NCBI RefSeq assembly: GCF_001634365.1
Contig: NZ_CP014578.1
Location: 2,108,001-2,172,000 of the forward strand
Direction: 5' to 3'
DNA from: Paraburkholderia phytofirmans OLGA172
GTDB lineage: Bacteria; Pseudomonadota; Gammaproteobacteria; Burkholderiales; Burkholderiaceae
Length of the DNA: 64,000 bases
Position numbers and translations under genes: made by a program. Below the pieces are notes generated by a model that was not told the DNA's origin, ran no database searches, and saw only the letters and a program-made list of their open reading frames with translations. Numbering within the stretch: the stretch's first letter is position 1; each line of letters starts with the position of its first letter. This document shows, in pieces, positions 52,553 through 61,234 of the stretch.

Positions 52553-53827
52553 ATGGCGGCGCACGCATTGACAGTATGCCAATGGGTCCTGTTGTCCGGC
52601 TGCGTGTCGGCTTCAGTCTATGCGATGTTGGCAGCGGTGGCGATGCCGTTCTTCGCGCTGCGCCGCGGGACGCGCGCGAGTGTTGCCGCCCGGCCTTCGC
52701 ATCCTCTGGCTCCTCCTCTGGCTCCTTTTGCGAAAGTCGGCGTCAGCGTGCTCAAGCCGCTGTGCGGTGCCGAGCCGCGTCTCTACGAGAACCTCAGAAC
52801 CTTCTGCGATCAGCGCCACGAGCATTTCCAACTCGTGCTCGGCGTGTCGTCGCCGGACGATCCCGCCATCGCCGTAGTGCGCCGTTTGCAGGCCGCTTAT
52901 CCGATGCACGACATCGAGCTCGCGGTCGATACGCGCGTGCACGGCAGCAATCTCAAAGTCAGCAACCTGATCAACATGGCGGAACGGGCGCGTCATGACG
53001 TGATCGTGATTGCGGATAGCGACATCGCAGTCGAAGCCGATTATCTCGACACCGTGGCGGCGCCGCTCGCCGATCCGCGCGTGGGGGTGGTGACCTGTCT
53101 GTACGTGGCGCAAGGCGTCGGCGGTTTCTGGCCGCGGGTTGGCGCGCTATTTATCAACGAGTGGTTCGCTCCGTCGGTGCGGGTCGCACATGCGGCGGGG
53201 TCGCGCCGCTTCGGTTTCGGCGCAACCCTCGCGTTGCGCCGCGCGACGCTCGAACGCATCGGCGGTTTCGACGCGCTGAAAAACTGTCTCGCGGACGACT
53301 ACTGGCTTGCCGAACACGTGCGCGCGCTCGGGCTTCGCACGGTGCTTTCGCGCGTGATGGTGGCCACCGATGTCATCGAGCCGACGTTTTCCGCCTTGTG
53401 GCAGCGTGAGACGCGCTGGCTGCGCACGATCCGTTCGGTGAACCCGCTTGGCTTTGCGTTTCTATTCATCACGTTCCCGACGCCGTGGCTCCTTGTCGGC
53501 GCATGGCTCACCGGGCGCCTCGCGAACGGCCCGTTCGACGGCATGCACCTGTGGGCGGCGCTGGCGAGCGGCGCCAGCACGGCGGCTGGTTTTGCCGCAC
53601 GCATGCTGCTGCATCTGCGTTCCGCGCGTCATGACCGCACTTTCTGGCGCGACTTGCCGCTCGTGCCGTTGCGCGATACCTTGCTGGCATTTCAATGGTT
53701 CGCGGGCGCGTTTGGCTCGCATGTGGTGTGGCGTGGCGCACGCGTGCCGGTCGAGGCTTCTGCGTCGGCCACGCACGGTGCGGCGTTGCGCGTGATGGAT
53801 GTCATGGAGACGTCGGATGGCGGCTAA
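52553..53827 (+). CDS. hpnI2: hopanoid-associated glycosyltransferase, second HpnI-like paralogue
   Basis: The 424-residue product shares the ceramide-glucosyltransferase layout of the gene at 47330: N-terminal helix, 'GVSVLKPLCGAEPRLYENLR', DSD in 'DVIVIADSDIAVEADYLDTV', 'RRFGFGATLALRRATLERIG', ETRWLRTIR and C-terminal helices. It overlaps hpnK by 11 bases, and in several genomes HpnI sits beside HpnK, so this copy may be the true HpnI. The gene symbol is provisional. Confidence 0.87.
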   Translation: MAAHALTVCQWVLLSGCVSASVYAMLAAVAMPFFALRRGTRASVAARPSHPLAPPLAPFAKVGVSVLKPLCGAEPRLYENLRTFCDQRHEHFQLVLGVSSPDDPAIAVVRRLQAAYPMHDIELAVDTRVHGSNLKVSNLINMAERARHDVIVIADSDIAVEADYLDTVAAPLADPRVGVVTCLYVAQGVGGFWPRVGALFINEWFAPSVRVAHAAGSRRFGFGATLALRRATLERIGGFDALKNCLADDYWLAEHVRALGLRTVLSRVMVATDVIEPTFSALWQRETRWLRTIRSVNPLGFAFLFITFPTPWLLVGAWLTGRLANGPFDGMHLWAALASGASTAAGFAARMLLHLRSARHDRTFWRDLPLVPLRDTLLAFQWFAGAFGSHVVWRGARVPVEASASATHGAALRVMDVMETSDGG

Positions 53828-54641
53828 GCCACGCGGGCTGATCGTCACCGCTGACGATTTTGGTCTGCATCCACGGGTGAATCTGGCTGTCGAGCAGGCA
53901 CACCGGCACGGCGTGTTGACAGCCGCGAGCCTGATGGTCGGCGCGCCTGCCGCGGACGACGCGGTGGCGCGTGCTCGCGCACTCCCGGCGTTGCGGGTTG
54001 GCCTGCATCTGGTGCTGGCCGACGGCGACGCGGTCACGCCGCGTGCGGGGATTGCCGCATTGCTCGACGAGCATGGCCGCTTTGGCGACAACATGGTGCG
54101 GGACGGGGTGAGGTTTTTCTTTTTGCCGCATGTTCGCAAACAGCTGGCGCGAGAGATTCGCGCGCAGTTCGAGGCGTTTGCGAAGACGGGGTTGACGCTC
54201 GATCACGTCAACACGCACAAGCATTTTCATTTGCATCCGACGGTGCTCGGGTTGATTCTGGAGATCGGCCGCGAGTATGGGATGCGGGCGATGCGTTTGC
54301 CGTTCGAAGTTGGCGCGCCGCTGTGGTTGAGGCCATGGATTTCACGGGTGCGGGCGAGGCTGGACCGGGCTGGGATCGTGCATAACGATTATGTGGTTGG
54401 GATTACTGATAGTGGGCGGATGGATGAGGCGGTATGGCTTGCCACGCTTGCCGATTTGCCCCATGGGGTGGGGGAGATTTATTGTCATCCTGCGTTTGCC
54501 GGCGATCGGGTTTTGAGTCATGGGATGCGGGATTATCGGCATGTTGAGGAGTTGCAGGCGCTCTTGTCGCCTAGGGTCGCTGATGCCATTCGGCGTTTGG
54601 GTGCCCGGGTGGGCGGGTTTGGGGATGTGTTGAAGGTTTGA
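53817..54641 (+). CDS. hpnK: hopanoid biosynthesis deacetylase HpnK (YdjC/ChbG family)
   Basis: The 274-residue product is a YdjC/ChbG-type carbohydrate deacetylase with the metal-site motif 'LIVTADDFGLHPRVNLAVEQ' and 'LDHVNTHKHFHLHPTVLGLI'. HpnK removes the acetyl group from the N-acetylglucosamine placed on bacteriohopanetetrol by HpnI, before HpnJ acts. The start lies 11 bases inside the preceding gene. The 3' third of the gene shows relaxed, G/T-rich codon use compared with its neighbours. Confidence 0.93.
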   Translation: MAAKPRGLIVTADDFGLHPRVNLAVEQAHRHGVLTAASLMVGAPAADDAVARARALPALRVGLHLVLADGDAVTPRAGIAALLDEHGRFGDNMVRDGVRFFFLPHVRKQLAREIRAQFEAFAKTGLTLDHVNTHKHFHLHPTVLGLILEIGREYGMRAMRLPFEVGAPLWLRPWISRVRARLDRAGIVHNDYVVGITDSGRMDEAVWLATLADLPHGVGEIYCHPAFAGDRVLSHGMRDYRHVEELQALLSPRVADAIRRLGARVGGFGDVLKV

Positions 54642-54705
54642 GGTTTTTTTTGCCTGCGCGGGGCGGACATCTGCTTCTCTTTGGCGCAGGCAAAAAACCC
54701 TCATT

Positions 54706-57700
54706 TCAAATAGCCTGCTTCTTCATCAACAACTTCAACACCACAGGCAAAAGCAACAACACCAACGGCAACTGCACAATCAACCCGGAAATAATGGCGA
54801 CCGCCAAAGGCTGCTGCATAGCCGCCCCTTGCCCGAGGGCAAACGCCAGAGGCAGCAGCGCGAGAATAGCTGCAATAGTGGTCATTGCAATCGGCCGCAA
54901 CCGATTCCGCCCAGCCGCGATCAGCGCCTCCTCAAACCCAACACCTTCATCCCGAATCAACCCCTGCAGCTCCGATACATAAAAAATCGCCACCTCAGTC
55001 ACGATACCGATAATCATCGTCATCCCCATCATCGCGGAGATATTCAACTCGATACCGGTGATCCACAACCCGATAAACACCGCGCCCGCGGCCAGCAACG
55101 GCATCGCCATCACCGCCAGCGCAACGCGGAAGCGCTCGTACAAAAACAGCAGCAACCCAAACACCAACGCAATCGCAGCACCAAACACGGTCAGCAAACC
55201 CTTGAAAGCAATCTGCTGTTGCTGGTACAAACCACCCAACTCGTAATAGACGCCAGTCGGCAACAAGCTCTTGTCGCTCAGCGTCTTCTGTACATCCGCG
55301 ATCGTCGAGCCCAGATCGCGACCATCGATTCGCGCCGTCACGGCCACCATCCGCTTGAGATTGTCGCGGCTGATTTCCGGCTGACCAGTCACCGCCACCT
55401 GATCGGCGACTCGATTCAGCGCGAACAGATGGCCGTCCGGTGCGCGAATCTGCAACTGCCCCAGTTGCGTATCGGTCAGCTTCAAGGCACCGGCCACGCG
55501 TACCCGCACGCCCACTGTCTTCGGTCCGCTCTGGAATTGCGTCGCAATGTTGCCTTCCACCATGTCGGACGCGGCCTGCGCAATCGACTGCGGGTCCATG
55601 CCCTCGGCCGCCGCGGCCTCCGGCCGGATGTGCAATTCGAGCGCGTCGCCTGCCGGGTTGATGCCGTCGTTGACGTCCACCACGCCCTGAATCTTGCCGA
55701 TCTGCGCGGCGACCTTGCGCGCGGTGGTGTCGAGTGTGTTCTGGTCGTCGGAGTAGATCTTGATCTGGACCGGCTGCGGCACCGCGGTCAGGTCGCCGAT
55801 CAGGTCTTCCATCAGTTGCGCGAGTTCGATGCTCACGCCGGGCACCTGCGTCTCGACCTTCGAACGGATCTCTTCCATCACCGTTTCGATCGGCTCACGG
55901 CCACCCGACTTCAGCCGCACGAAGAAGTCACCCTTGTTAGGCTCGTTCAGGTCGCCGCCGAGACCGGCGCCGGTGCGGCGCGAGTAAGTCGCGACGTTCG
56001 GATTCGCGCGGATGATGCCTTCGATCTGCTTCATCAACCGGTCGGTTTCGGTCACCGACGTGCCCGGATTGGTGTGATAGTCGAGCACGAAACCGCCTTC
56101 GTCCATGCTCGGCATGAAACCGCTGCCCACCCGCGTGAACGCGAACGCAGCCACCACGATCAGCGGCAGCAGGCCGAGCAGCACGAGAGCCGGGCGCGCC
56201 GTCACGTGTTCGATCAGAAAGCCGTAACGCCGGTTCATCCATGAGGCGAAGCGGGTTTCCTTGTGCTCTTCAGCGTCTTTGGGCTTCAGCCAGCGGTCGC
56301 ACAGAATCGGCACCGCGAGCCAGGTGACGAGAAATGAAATGAACAGGGCGCTTGCCATCGTCACCGAGAGCGCCTTGAAGAACGCGCCCGTCACGCCCGA
56401 CAGAAACGCGAGCGGCACAAAAATGATCAGCGTCGCCGCCGACGACCCGGCAAGCGGCCGCGTGAATTCAAGCGCCGCCGTCATCACGCGGCCATGAAAC
56501 TTGTGCGCCCCGCCTTCGCGCATGCGTCGCACGATGTGTTCGATCATTACGATGGCGTCGTCGATCACAAGGCCGACCGCGGCGGCCATCCCGCCGAGCG
56601 TCATGATGTTGAAGCCCATGCCGAACACGTCGAGCAGCAGGATCGTCGCGGCCATCACAACCGGCACCAGCGCGACCGCAATCGCCGTGATCTTCCAGTT
56701 GCGCAGAAAGGCAAATAGTGTGAACGCGGCCAGCACCACGCCGATCATGATCGCGTCGCGCACGCTGGTCGCCGAGGCGATCACCAGTTCGCTCTGGTCG
56801 TACCAGTTCGAGAGATGCACGCCGGCCGGCATCTGATGCTGGAAGTCGGCGAGCTTCGCGCGGATCGCCTTGGCCATTGCCACGCTGTTCGCACCGGGTT
56901 GCTGGTAGACGTTGAGCAGCACCGCGTCCTGGCCGTCTGCCGTGACGCGCATCCATTGCGGCACGACGCCCTGATGGACTGTCGCGATGTTGCCGAGGCG
57001 GATTTGCGTCGCGCCGTTGGCCGACACCACCACGTTGCGCAGTTCGTCGAGTTGCGTGATCGTGGAGTTGGCAATCACGAGGTACAACTTGTAGTGATCC
57101 TCGATACGGCCGGTGGCCATCAGCACGTTGCTCGCGCCGATCGCTTTCGACACGTCCGGGAGCGACACCTTGTAGGCTGCGAGGCGCGCCGGATCGATCG
57201 CGACTTCAAATTCGTCCTGCGCGCCCCCCGTCACTTCGACGCGCGCCACGCCTTCCACCGACGACAGCAACGGCCGCATCTGGAACTGCGCGAGATCGCG
57301 CAGCGCAGACAACGACTGCTGTTTCGACGTCAAGCTATACGCGAGCACCGGGAACACGGTCGGGTCCATGCGCCGCACCTGCATCGAGGTGCCCTGTGGA
57401 AGCGTCGCGAGGATCTCGCTGATCGCCGACTGCGCCTGCAACGTGGCTTGTGCCATGTCGGTGCCCCAGTCGAAATTGATCGAGATTTCCGCCGATCCGC
57501 GGCTCGTAGTCGATTCGACGTCGCGTACGTTCGGCACGCGCCGCAGCGCCTCTTCGACCGGCATCGTGACTAGCGTGGCCATCTGTTCGGCGGGGCGGTC
57601 GCCCGCGTCGAGCGAGACGACGGCGCGCGGAAACGCGACGTTCGGGAACAGCGAGATCGGCAGGCGAAACGCGGTCAGTGCGCCCGCGATCGCCAGCAGC

Positions 57701-57756
57701 GCGATCACGAACAGCAGCGAGCGCCGGTGCTTCTGCATCCATTGACCGAAATTCAT
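54706..57756 (-). CDS. RND-family efflux transporter, inner-membrane pump
   Basis: The 1016-residue product has the RND plan: 12 membrane helices and two large periplasmic loops. The proton-relay pair in helix 4 is in 'VGLVIDDAIVMIEHIVRRM', and loop 1 begins 'SLFPNVAFPRAVVSLDAGDR'. It belongs to the hydrophobe/amphiphile side of the superfamily rather than the metal pumps. The ATG overlaps the adaptor-gene stop (ATGA). It is the last gene of the OMF-adaptor-pump operon. Confidence 0.93.
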   Translation of the reverse strand: MNFGQWMQKHRRSLLFVIALLAIAGALTAFRLPISLFPNVAFPRAVVSLDAGDRPAEQMATLVTMPVEEALRRVPNVRDVESTTSRGSAEISINFDWGTDMAQATLQAQSAISEILATLPQGTSMQVRRMDPTVFPVLAYSLTSKQQSLSALRDLAQFQMRPLLSSVEGVARVEVTGGAQDEFEVAIDPARLAAYKVSLPDVSKAIGASNVLMATGRIEDHYKLYLVIANSTITQLDELRNVVVSANGATQIRLGNIATVHQGVVPQWMRVTADGQDAVLLNVYQQPGANSVAMAKAIRAKLADFQHQMPAGVHLSNWYDQSELVIASATSVRDAIMIGVVLAAFTLFAFLRNWKITAIAVALVPVVMAATILLLDVFGMGFNIMTLGGMAAAVGLVIDDAIVMIEHIVRRMREGGAHKFHGRVMTAALEFTRPLAGSSAATLIIFVPLAFLSGVTGAFFKALSVTMASALFISFLVTWLAVPILCDRWLKPKDAEEHKETRFASWMNRRYGFLIEHVTARPALVLLGLLPLIVVAAFAFTRVGSGFMPSMDEGGFVLDYHTNPGTSVTETDRLMKQIEGIIRANPNVATYSRRTGAGLGGDLNEPNKGDFFVRLKSGGREPIETVMEEIRSKVETQVPGVSIELAQLMEDLIGDLTAVPQPVQIKIYSDDQNTLDTTARKVAAQIGKIQGVVDVNDGINPAGDALELHIRPEAAAAEGMDPQSIAQAASDMVEGNIATQFQSGPKTVGVRVRVAGALKLTDTQLGQLQIRAPDGHLFALNRVADQVAVTGQPEISRDNLKRMVAVTARIDGRDLGSTIADVQKTLSDKSLLPTGVYYELGGLYQQQQIAFKGLLTVFGAAIALVFGLLLFLYERFRVALAVMAMPLLAAGAVFIGLWITGIELNISAMMGMTMIIGIVTEVAIFYVSELQGLIRDEGVGFEEALIAAGRNRLRPIAMTTIAAILALLPLAFALGQGAAMQQPLAVAIISGLIVQLPLVLLLLPVVLKLLMKKQAI

Positions 57757-58880
57757 CGCGGCGCGCCTCCAGTAGCCCGCACCGCCATGCCGTCCGTCAA
57801 CTCATAGTTGCCGCTGACGACGAGGCCTTCTGCGCCGTCGATCGGACCATCCACGCCGTAGCGGTCGCCGTTTTCGACCTGCGTGAGCACCGCCACGCGG
57901 CGCGCCTTGTTTTGCGGCGTGATCTGGAATACGTATGCGCCTTTGTCGTCTTTCAGCACGGCGGCACGCGGCACGACCCAATGCGTGCCGCTGCGAGTCG
58001 CGATATCGGCGCTGACATGCGTGCCCGGAATGAACGCGCTCTGTCCGAGCGGGACGTTCGCGCCGATATTGACGAGCTGGCTTTGCTGATCGACCGATGC
58101 CCCGACCAGCACCACGTGACCGTCCACCGCGGCCTTCGCGAGCGAGGTGGACAGGCCGTGCAGCGTGACCGTGTCGCCGGCACGGATAGCGGGGACGTCA
58201 GACGGCTCCACGCCGAGCATCACGTTCGCGCGCGCATCGCGGCCATTACCGCCGGCCAGTTGCAGGATCGCGGCGCCGGCCTGCACCTGATCGCCCTGGG
58301 CCGCCGATACCTGCAAAACGACGCCGTCGATCGGCGCCGCGATGACTTTGTTGCCGCTCGCGACCCCCGTCTGGTTCTGCGCGGCGAGCGCCTGCTGCGC
58401 GTCCTCCGCGGCCTTGCGGGCGGCGGCGAGTTGCGATTGTGTGGCAAGCCCTTGGTCGTACAGCGATTGCGTGCGCGCGAGTTCGCCTTGCACCAGCGTC
58501 ACGGCGCTTTTTGCCTGGGTGGTGGCGAGCACCGCGGCCGGGTCCGCTTGCACGACGAAAAGCGGCATGCCGCGCGTCACGCTCTGGCCGGCTTGCACGC
58601 GCATCTGCACGATACGCGCGAGGTACGGCAAATTGACCGTGGTCAGGTTCGACGCGGATGCCGCGACGATGCCATAGGCGCGTACCGGCTGCGCGATGAC
58701 GGTACGCTGCACCCGTACGGTTTGCACGGATACGACGGCTTGGTCGGCGGCATCGTCGCCGGCGGACGCACTGGCTGCGCTGGCCGCATGGACGGCGGCG
58801 CTCATGAGCGCGACGCAGGCAAGGGAAATCGCATATGAGGCGATGCGCGGCCGCCGTGCCGACAGTGGGCTATTTCGCAT
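57753..58880 (-). CDS. RND efflux periplasmic adaptor subunit
   Basis: The 375-residue product has a signal-like N-terminus, a biotinyl-lipoyl motif split around a coiled coil ('IVQMRVQAGQSVTRGMPLFV' then 'VLQVSAAQGDQVQAGAAILQ'), and the beta-barrel and membrane-proximal domains ('GAYVFQITPQNKARRVAVLT'). It bridges the pump and the outer-membrane channel. The ATG lies 11 bases inside the outer-membrane channel gene. Confidence 0.92.
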   Translation of the reverse strand: MRNSPLSARRPRIASYAISLACVALMSAAVHAASAASASAGDDAADQAVVSVQTVRVQRTVIAQPVRAYGIVAASASNLTTVNLPYLARIVQMRVQAGQSVTRGMPLFVVQADPAAVLATTQAKSAVTLVQGELARTQSLYDQGLATQSQLAAARKAAEDAQQALAAQNQTGVASGNKVIAAPIDGVVLQVSAAQGDQVQAGAAILQLAGGNGRDARANVMLGVEPSDVPAIRAGDTVTLHGLSTSLAKAAVDGHVVLVGASVDQQSQLVNIGANVPLGQSAFIPGTHVSADIATRSGTHWVVPRAAVLKDDKGAYVFQITPQNKARRVAVLTQVENGDRYGVDGPIDGAEGLVVSGNYELTDGMAVRATGGAPR

Positions 58881-60360
58881 GAGTTTCGGTGAAGTTCTGT
58901 GCAGAGGAAAAGGCGTCGGGGATCGTGCTGCCGAGCAGCGCCTGCAAGCCGACGCGTTGTTCGGCGAGCGATTCGCGCAGCGCGGCGACGTCGACACGTT
59001 TGGTGAGCGCGGCGCTTTCTGCATCGGTATAGGCGCCGAGCACGAGGTTGTGCTGAGCGTAGGCCGCGGCCGCATGTTGCGCGGCGCGATCGACATCGGG
59101 CAGCGCGGCTTCGGTCTGCTGCAACTGCCGCGTGAGAATCACGCCGTCCGCACGCAGATGGGCGACATCGGCATACGCCTGGTTCAGGCGCGACTGATAT
59201 TCATCGCGCAGGCGCTGACGTGTCGCTTTTTCGATCGCGACGTTGCCCTGGTTACGATTGAAGATCGGCAGGCTCAGATTGATCTGGAAGCCGCTGGTGT
59301 AAATGTTCGAGGTGTCGCGCGCGCGGACGAAACCTACGGAGAGGCTTGGGAACTGGCTGAGAATCGCCGCGCGGTATTTCTGCTCCTGCGCTTCATAGCC
59401 CGCTTGCAGTGCGATCAGGTCCGGGCGGCGTTGGGCGAGTTTGGCCAATGCTGCGTCGAGCGTCGCGTCGGGCAGTTCGATCGCGTCGTCGCTGCCGGCA
59501 AGTTGCAACTGCACTTCGGGTGAGAGGCCGAGCAGCGCGTTCAGATCGTGATGAGTCTGTTCCGCAGCCCGTTCGGCGTCGGTGTACTGCTTGCGTGCGT
59601 CGCTGTATGCGGTGAGCGCCGCGGTCAGCGTGTCGTCGGTCAGATTGCCGTCGCGGTGCGCTTCGGCCATGCGCTCGTAGCGCGTGCGCGCGAGGTCGCG
59701 CTGCTGTTGCAGCAGCGGCAGCGTGTCCTGCTGGAAGCGCGTCTTGATGAACAACTGCCGCGCCTGGGCGACGATCTGCCATTCCTGCCACAGCAGGCCG
59801 AGATCGGTCTTGGCCACCGTCGCGTCGGCGGATTGTTTGTTGGCGCTGCGCAGCACGATCGCCATCACGTCGATGCTCAAACCATAATTGAACGCGCGCG
59901 TGAAGCCTTCGGCGCCGGGATAGTCGCTCGCGACGCTCAGTTGCGGGTCGGGCAGCAGTCCGGCTGAATAAGCCTGCGCCCGGGCGATGCCGAGGTCGTC
60001 GCGAGCCAGCTTCAGGTCGGGATTGTTCGCCACCGCCAGCATGGCGACTTCGTCGATGTCGAATCCGTCGGACGGATCGAAACGATGCGCGGCCAGCTCG
60101 GGCAGCGGCATGGTCGACGGATCGATCTGGATGCGTTCGAGCGAACGGGCCGAGGTCGACGTATCCTGCGGCGCGAGTGGTTCGCGGTGATACCACGCGC
60201 ATCCGCCGAGCAGCATCGCGCAAATTGGCACCAGCGCGCGCAACCGTGCTGCGGGGGCGGCCGCCGATCTGGCCGCAAGCGAGGCGGCCAGACCGACCGG
60301 TCGCCTCGCTGCTGAGCAAGCCGCTGAAATGGCCGCTGCGGCGGCGTTGAAAACGGGCAA
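58870..60360 (-). CDS. TolC-family outer-membrane efflux channel (lipoprotein)
   Basis: The 496-residue product has an N-terminal Ala-rich region leading to a lipobox LLGGC near residues 50-54 and two copies of the outer-membrane efflux domain with long helical hairpins ('NNPDLKLARDDLGIARAQA' and 'QRRPDLIALQAGYEAQEQKY'). The lipobox is later than usual, so the TTG start at 60360, chosen for GGAG upstream, may be too early. It heads the efflux operon. Confidence 0.9.
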   Translation of the reverse strand: MPVFNAAAAAISAACSAARRPVGLAASLAARSAAAPAARLRALVPICAMLLGGCAWYHREPLAPQDTSTSARSLERIQIDPSTMPLPELAAHRFDPSDGFDIDEVAMLAVANNPDLKLARDDLGIARAQAYSAGLLPDPQLSVASDYPGAEGFTRAFNYGLSIDVMAIVLRSANKQSADATVAKTDLGLLWQEWQIVAQARQLFIKTRFQQDTLPLLQQQRDLARTRYERMAEAHRDGNLTDDTLTAALTAYSDARKQYTDAERAAEQTHHDLNALLGLSPEVQLQLAGSDDAIELPDATLDAALAKLAQRRPDLIALQAGYEAQEQKYRAAILSQFPSLSVGFVRARDTSNIYTSGFQINLSLPIFNRNQGNVAIEKATRQRLRDEYQSRLNQAYADVAHLRADGVILTRQLQQTEAALPDVDRAAQHAAAAYAQHNLVLGAYTDAESAALTKRVDVAALRESLAEQRVGLQALLGSTIPDAFSSAQNFTETHAK

Positions 60361-60419
60361 ATCCGGCTCCTGAAAAAAAGGTGAGGCAGCCGCGAGCGGA
60401 CGTCGCAGAACAGGTGCCG

Positions 60420-60547
60420 ATTCTGCTCATGGAGAGCTTAAGGAACGCTTAACCGGAATTTAAGCGTCCGATAAGCCTCCCTTCAGCGTCGCCTAAGCTT
60501 CTCTTAAGGAGGACATAAGGAAGCGTTAAGCTAACGGGCTGGACAAT
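60420..60547. promoter_or_regulatory. divergent promoter with nine 11-bp-phased CTTAAG-like half-sites
   Basis: Hexamers start at 60437, 60448, 60459, 60470, 60481, 60492, 60503, 60514 and 60525, an exact 11-base period: CTTAAG, CTTAAC, TTTAAG, GATAAG, CTTCAG, CCTAAG, CTTAAG, CATAAG, GTTAAG. Rightward, 11 bases lead to GACAAT (60542-60547); leftward, 11 bases lead to CAGAAT (60425-60420). This matches PmrA-type promoters with the site overlapping the minus 35 element, but with nine half-sites instead of two. Confidence 0.85.
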
Positions 60548-60574
60548 GCCGGCAAACTGGAGAGAGGAGAGACC

Positions 60575-61234
60575 ATGCGTCTGCTACTCGTCGAAGACGA
60601 CGACATGATTGCGGAGACGGTATTGGGCGCAATGCGCCGTTCGGGCTACGCGATCGACTGGGCCGAAGACGGCCGCGCGGCAGAGTTGTCGCTGGGTAAC
60701 GGCGTCTACGACCTCGTGCTGCTCGATCTTGGCTTGCCGAAGAAGGACGGCATCGACGTGCTCAATGCCTACCGTAAGAGCGGCGGTGCCGCGCCGGTGA
60801 TCATCCTGACTGCGCGCGATGCGGTCGACGATCGGATTCGCGGCCTCGATGCGGGCGCCGACGATTATCTGATCAAACCATTCGACCTCGACGAGCTGGC
60901 CGCGCGGGTGCGCGCGCTGTTGCGGCGGCGCACCGGCCAGAAGCAACCCATCTATGCGCACGGCGAACTCACACTCGATCCCGCGGCACACGAAGTCACC
61001 AAAAGCGGCGCAGTGCTGCCGCTCGTGCCGCGCGAGTTCGCCTTGCTGCAGGCGCTGATCGAAGAACCCACGCGCGTGTTCACCAAGGCCGAGCTGGAAG
61101 AGAAGTTATACGGCTGGGGCGAAGAGGTGGGCAGCAACACCATCGAAGTGCACGTGCACAGTTTGCGGCGCAAGATCGGCGCGGAGCAGGTGGTGACCGT
61201 GCGCGGCGTGGGCTACCGTCTGAAGAGGTGCTGA
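60575..61234 (+). CDS. OmpR-family response regulator, PmrA/QseB type
   Basis: The 219-residue product has a receiver with D51 ('LVLLDLGLPKKDG') and switch 'DDYLIKPFDLDELAARVRAL'. A winged helix ends 'NTIEVHVHSLRRKIGAEQVV', the PmrA/QseB/TctD branch. GGAGAGAGG precedes the ATG. It is divergent from the RND efflux operon across the half-site array, which implies that it controls both itself and efflux. The kinase gene overlaps by one base (TGATG). Confidence 0.95.
   Translation: MRLLLVEDDDMIAETVLGAMRRSGYAIDWAEDGRAAELSLGNGVYDLVLLDLGLPKKDGIDVLNAYRKSGGAAPVIILTARDAVDDRIRGLDAGADDYLIKPFDLDELAARVRALLRRRTGQKQPIYAHGELTLDPAAHEVTKSGAVLPLVPREFALLQALIEEPTRVFTKAELEEKLYGWGEEVGSNTIEVHVHSLRRKIGAEQVVTVRGVGYRLKRC

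Noticed and set aside
54829..56244. Plus-strand frame inside the RND pump gene
   Set aside because: Arg/His/Gln-rich antisense shadow.
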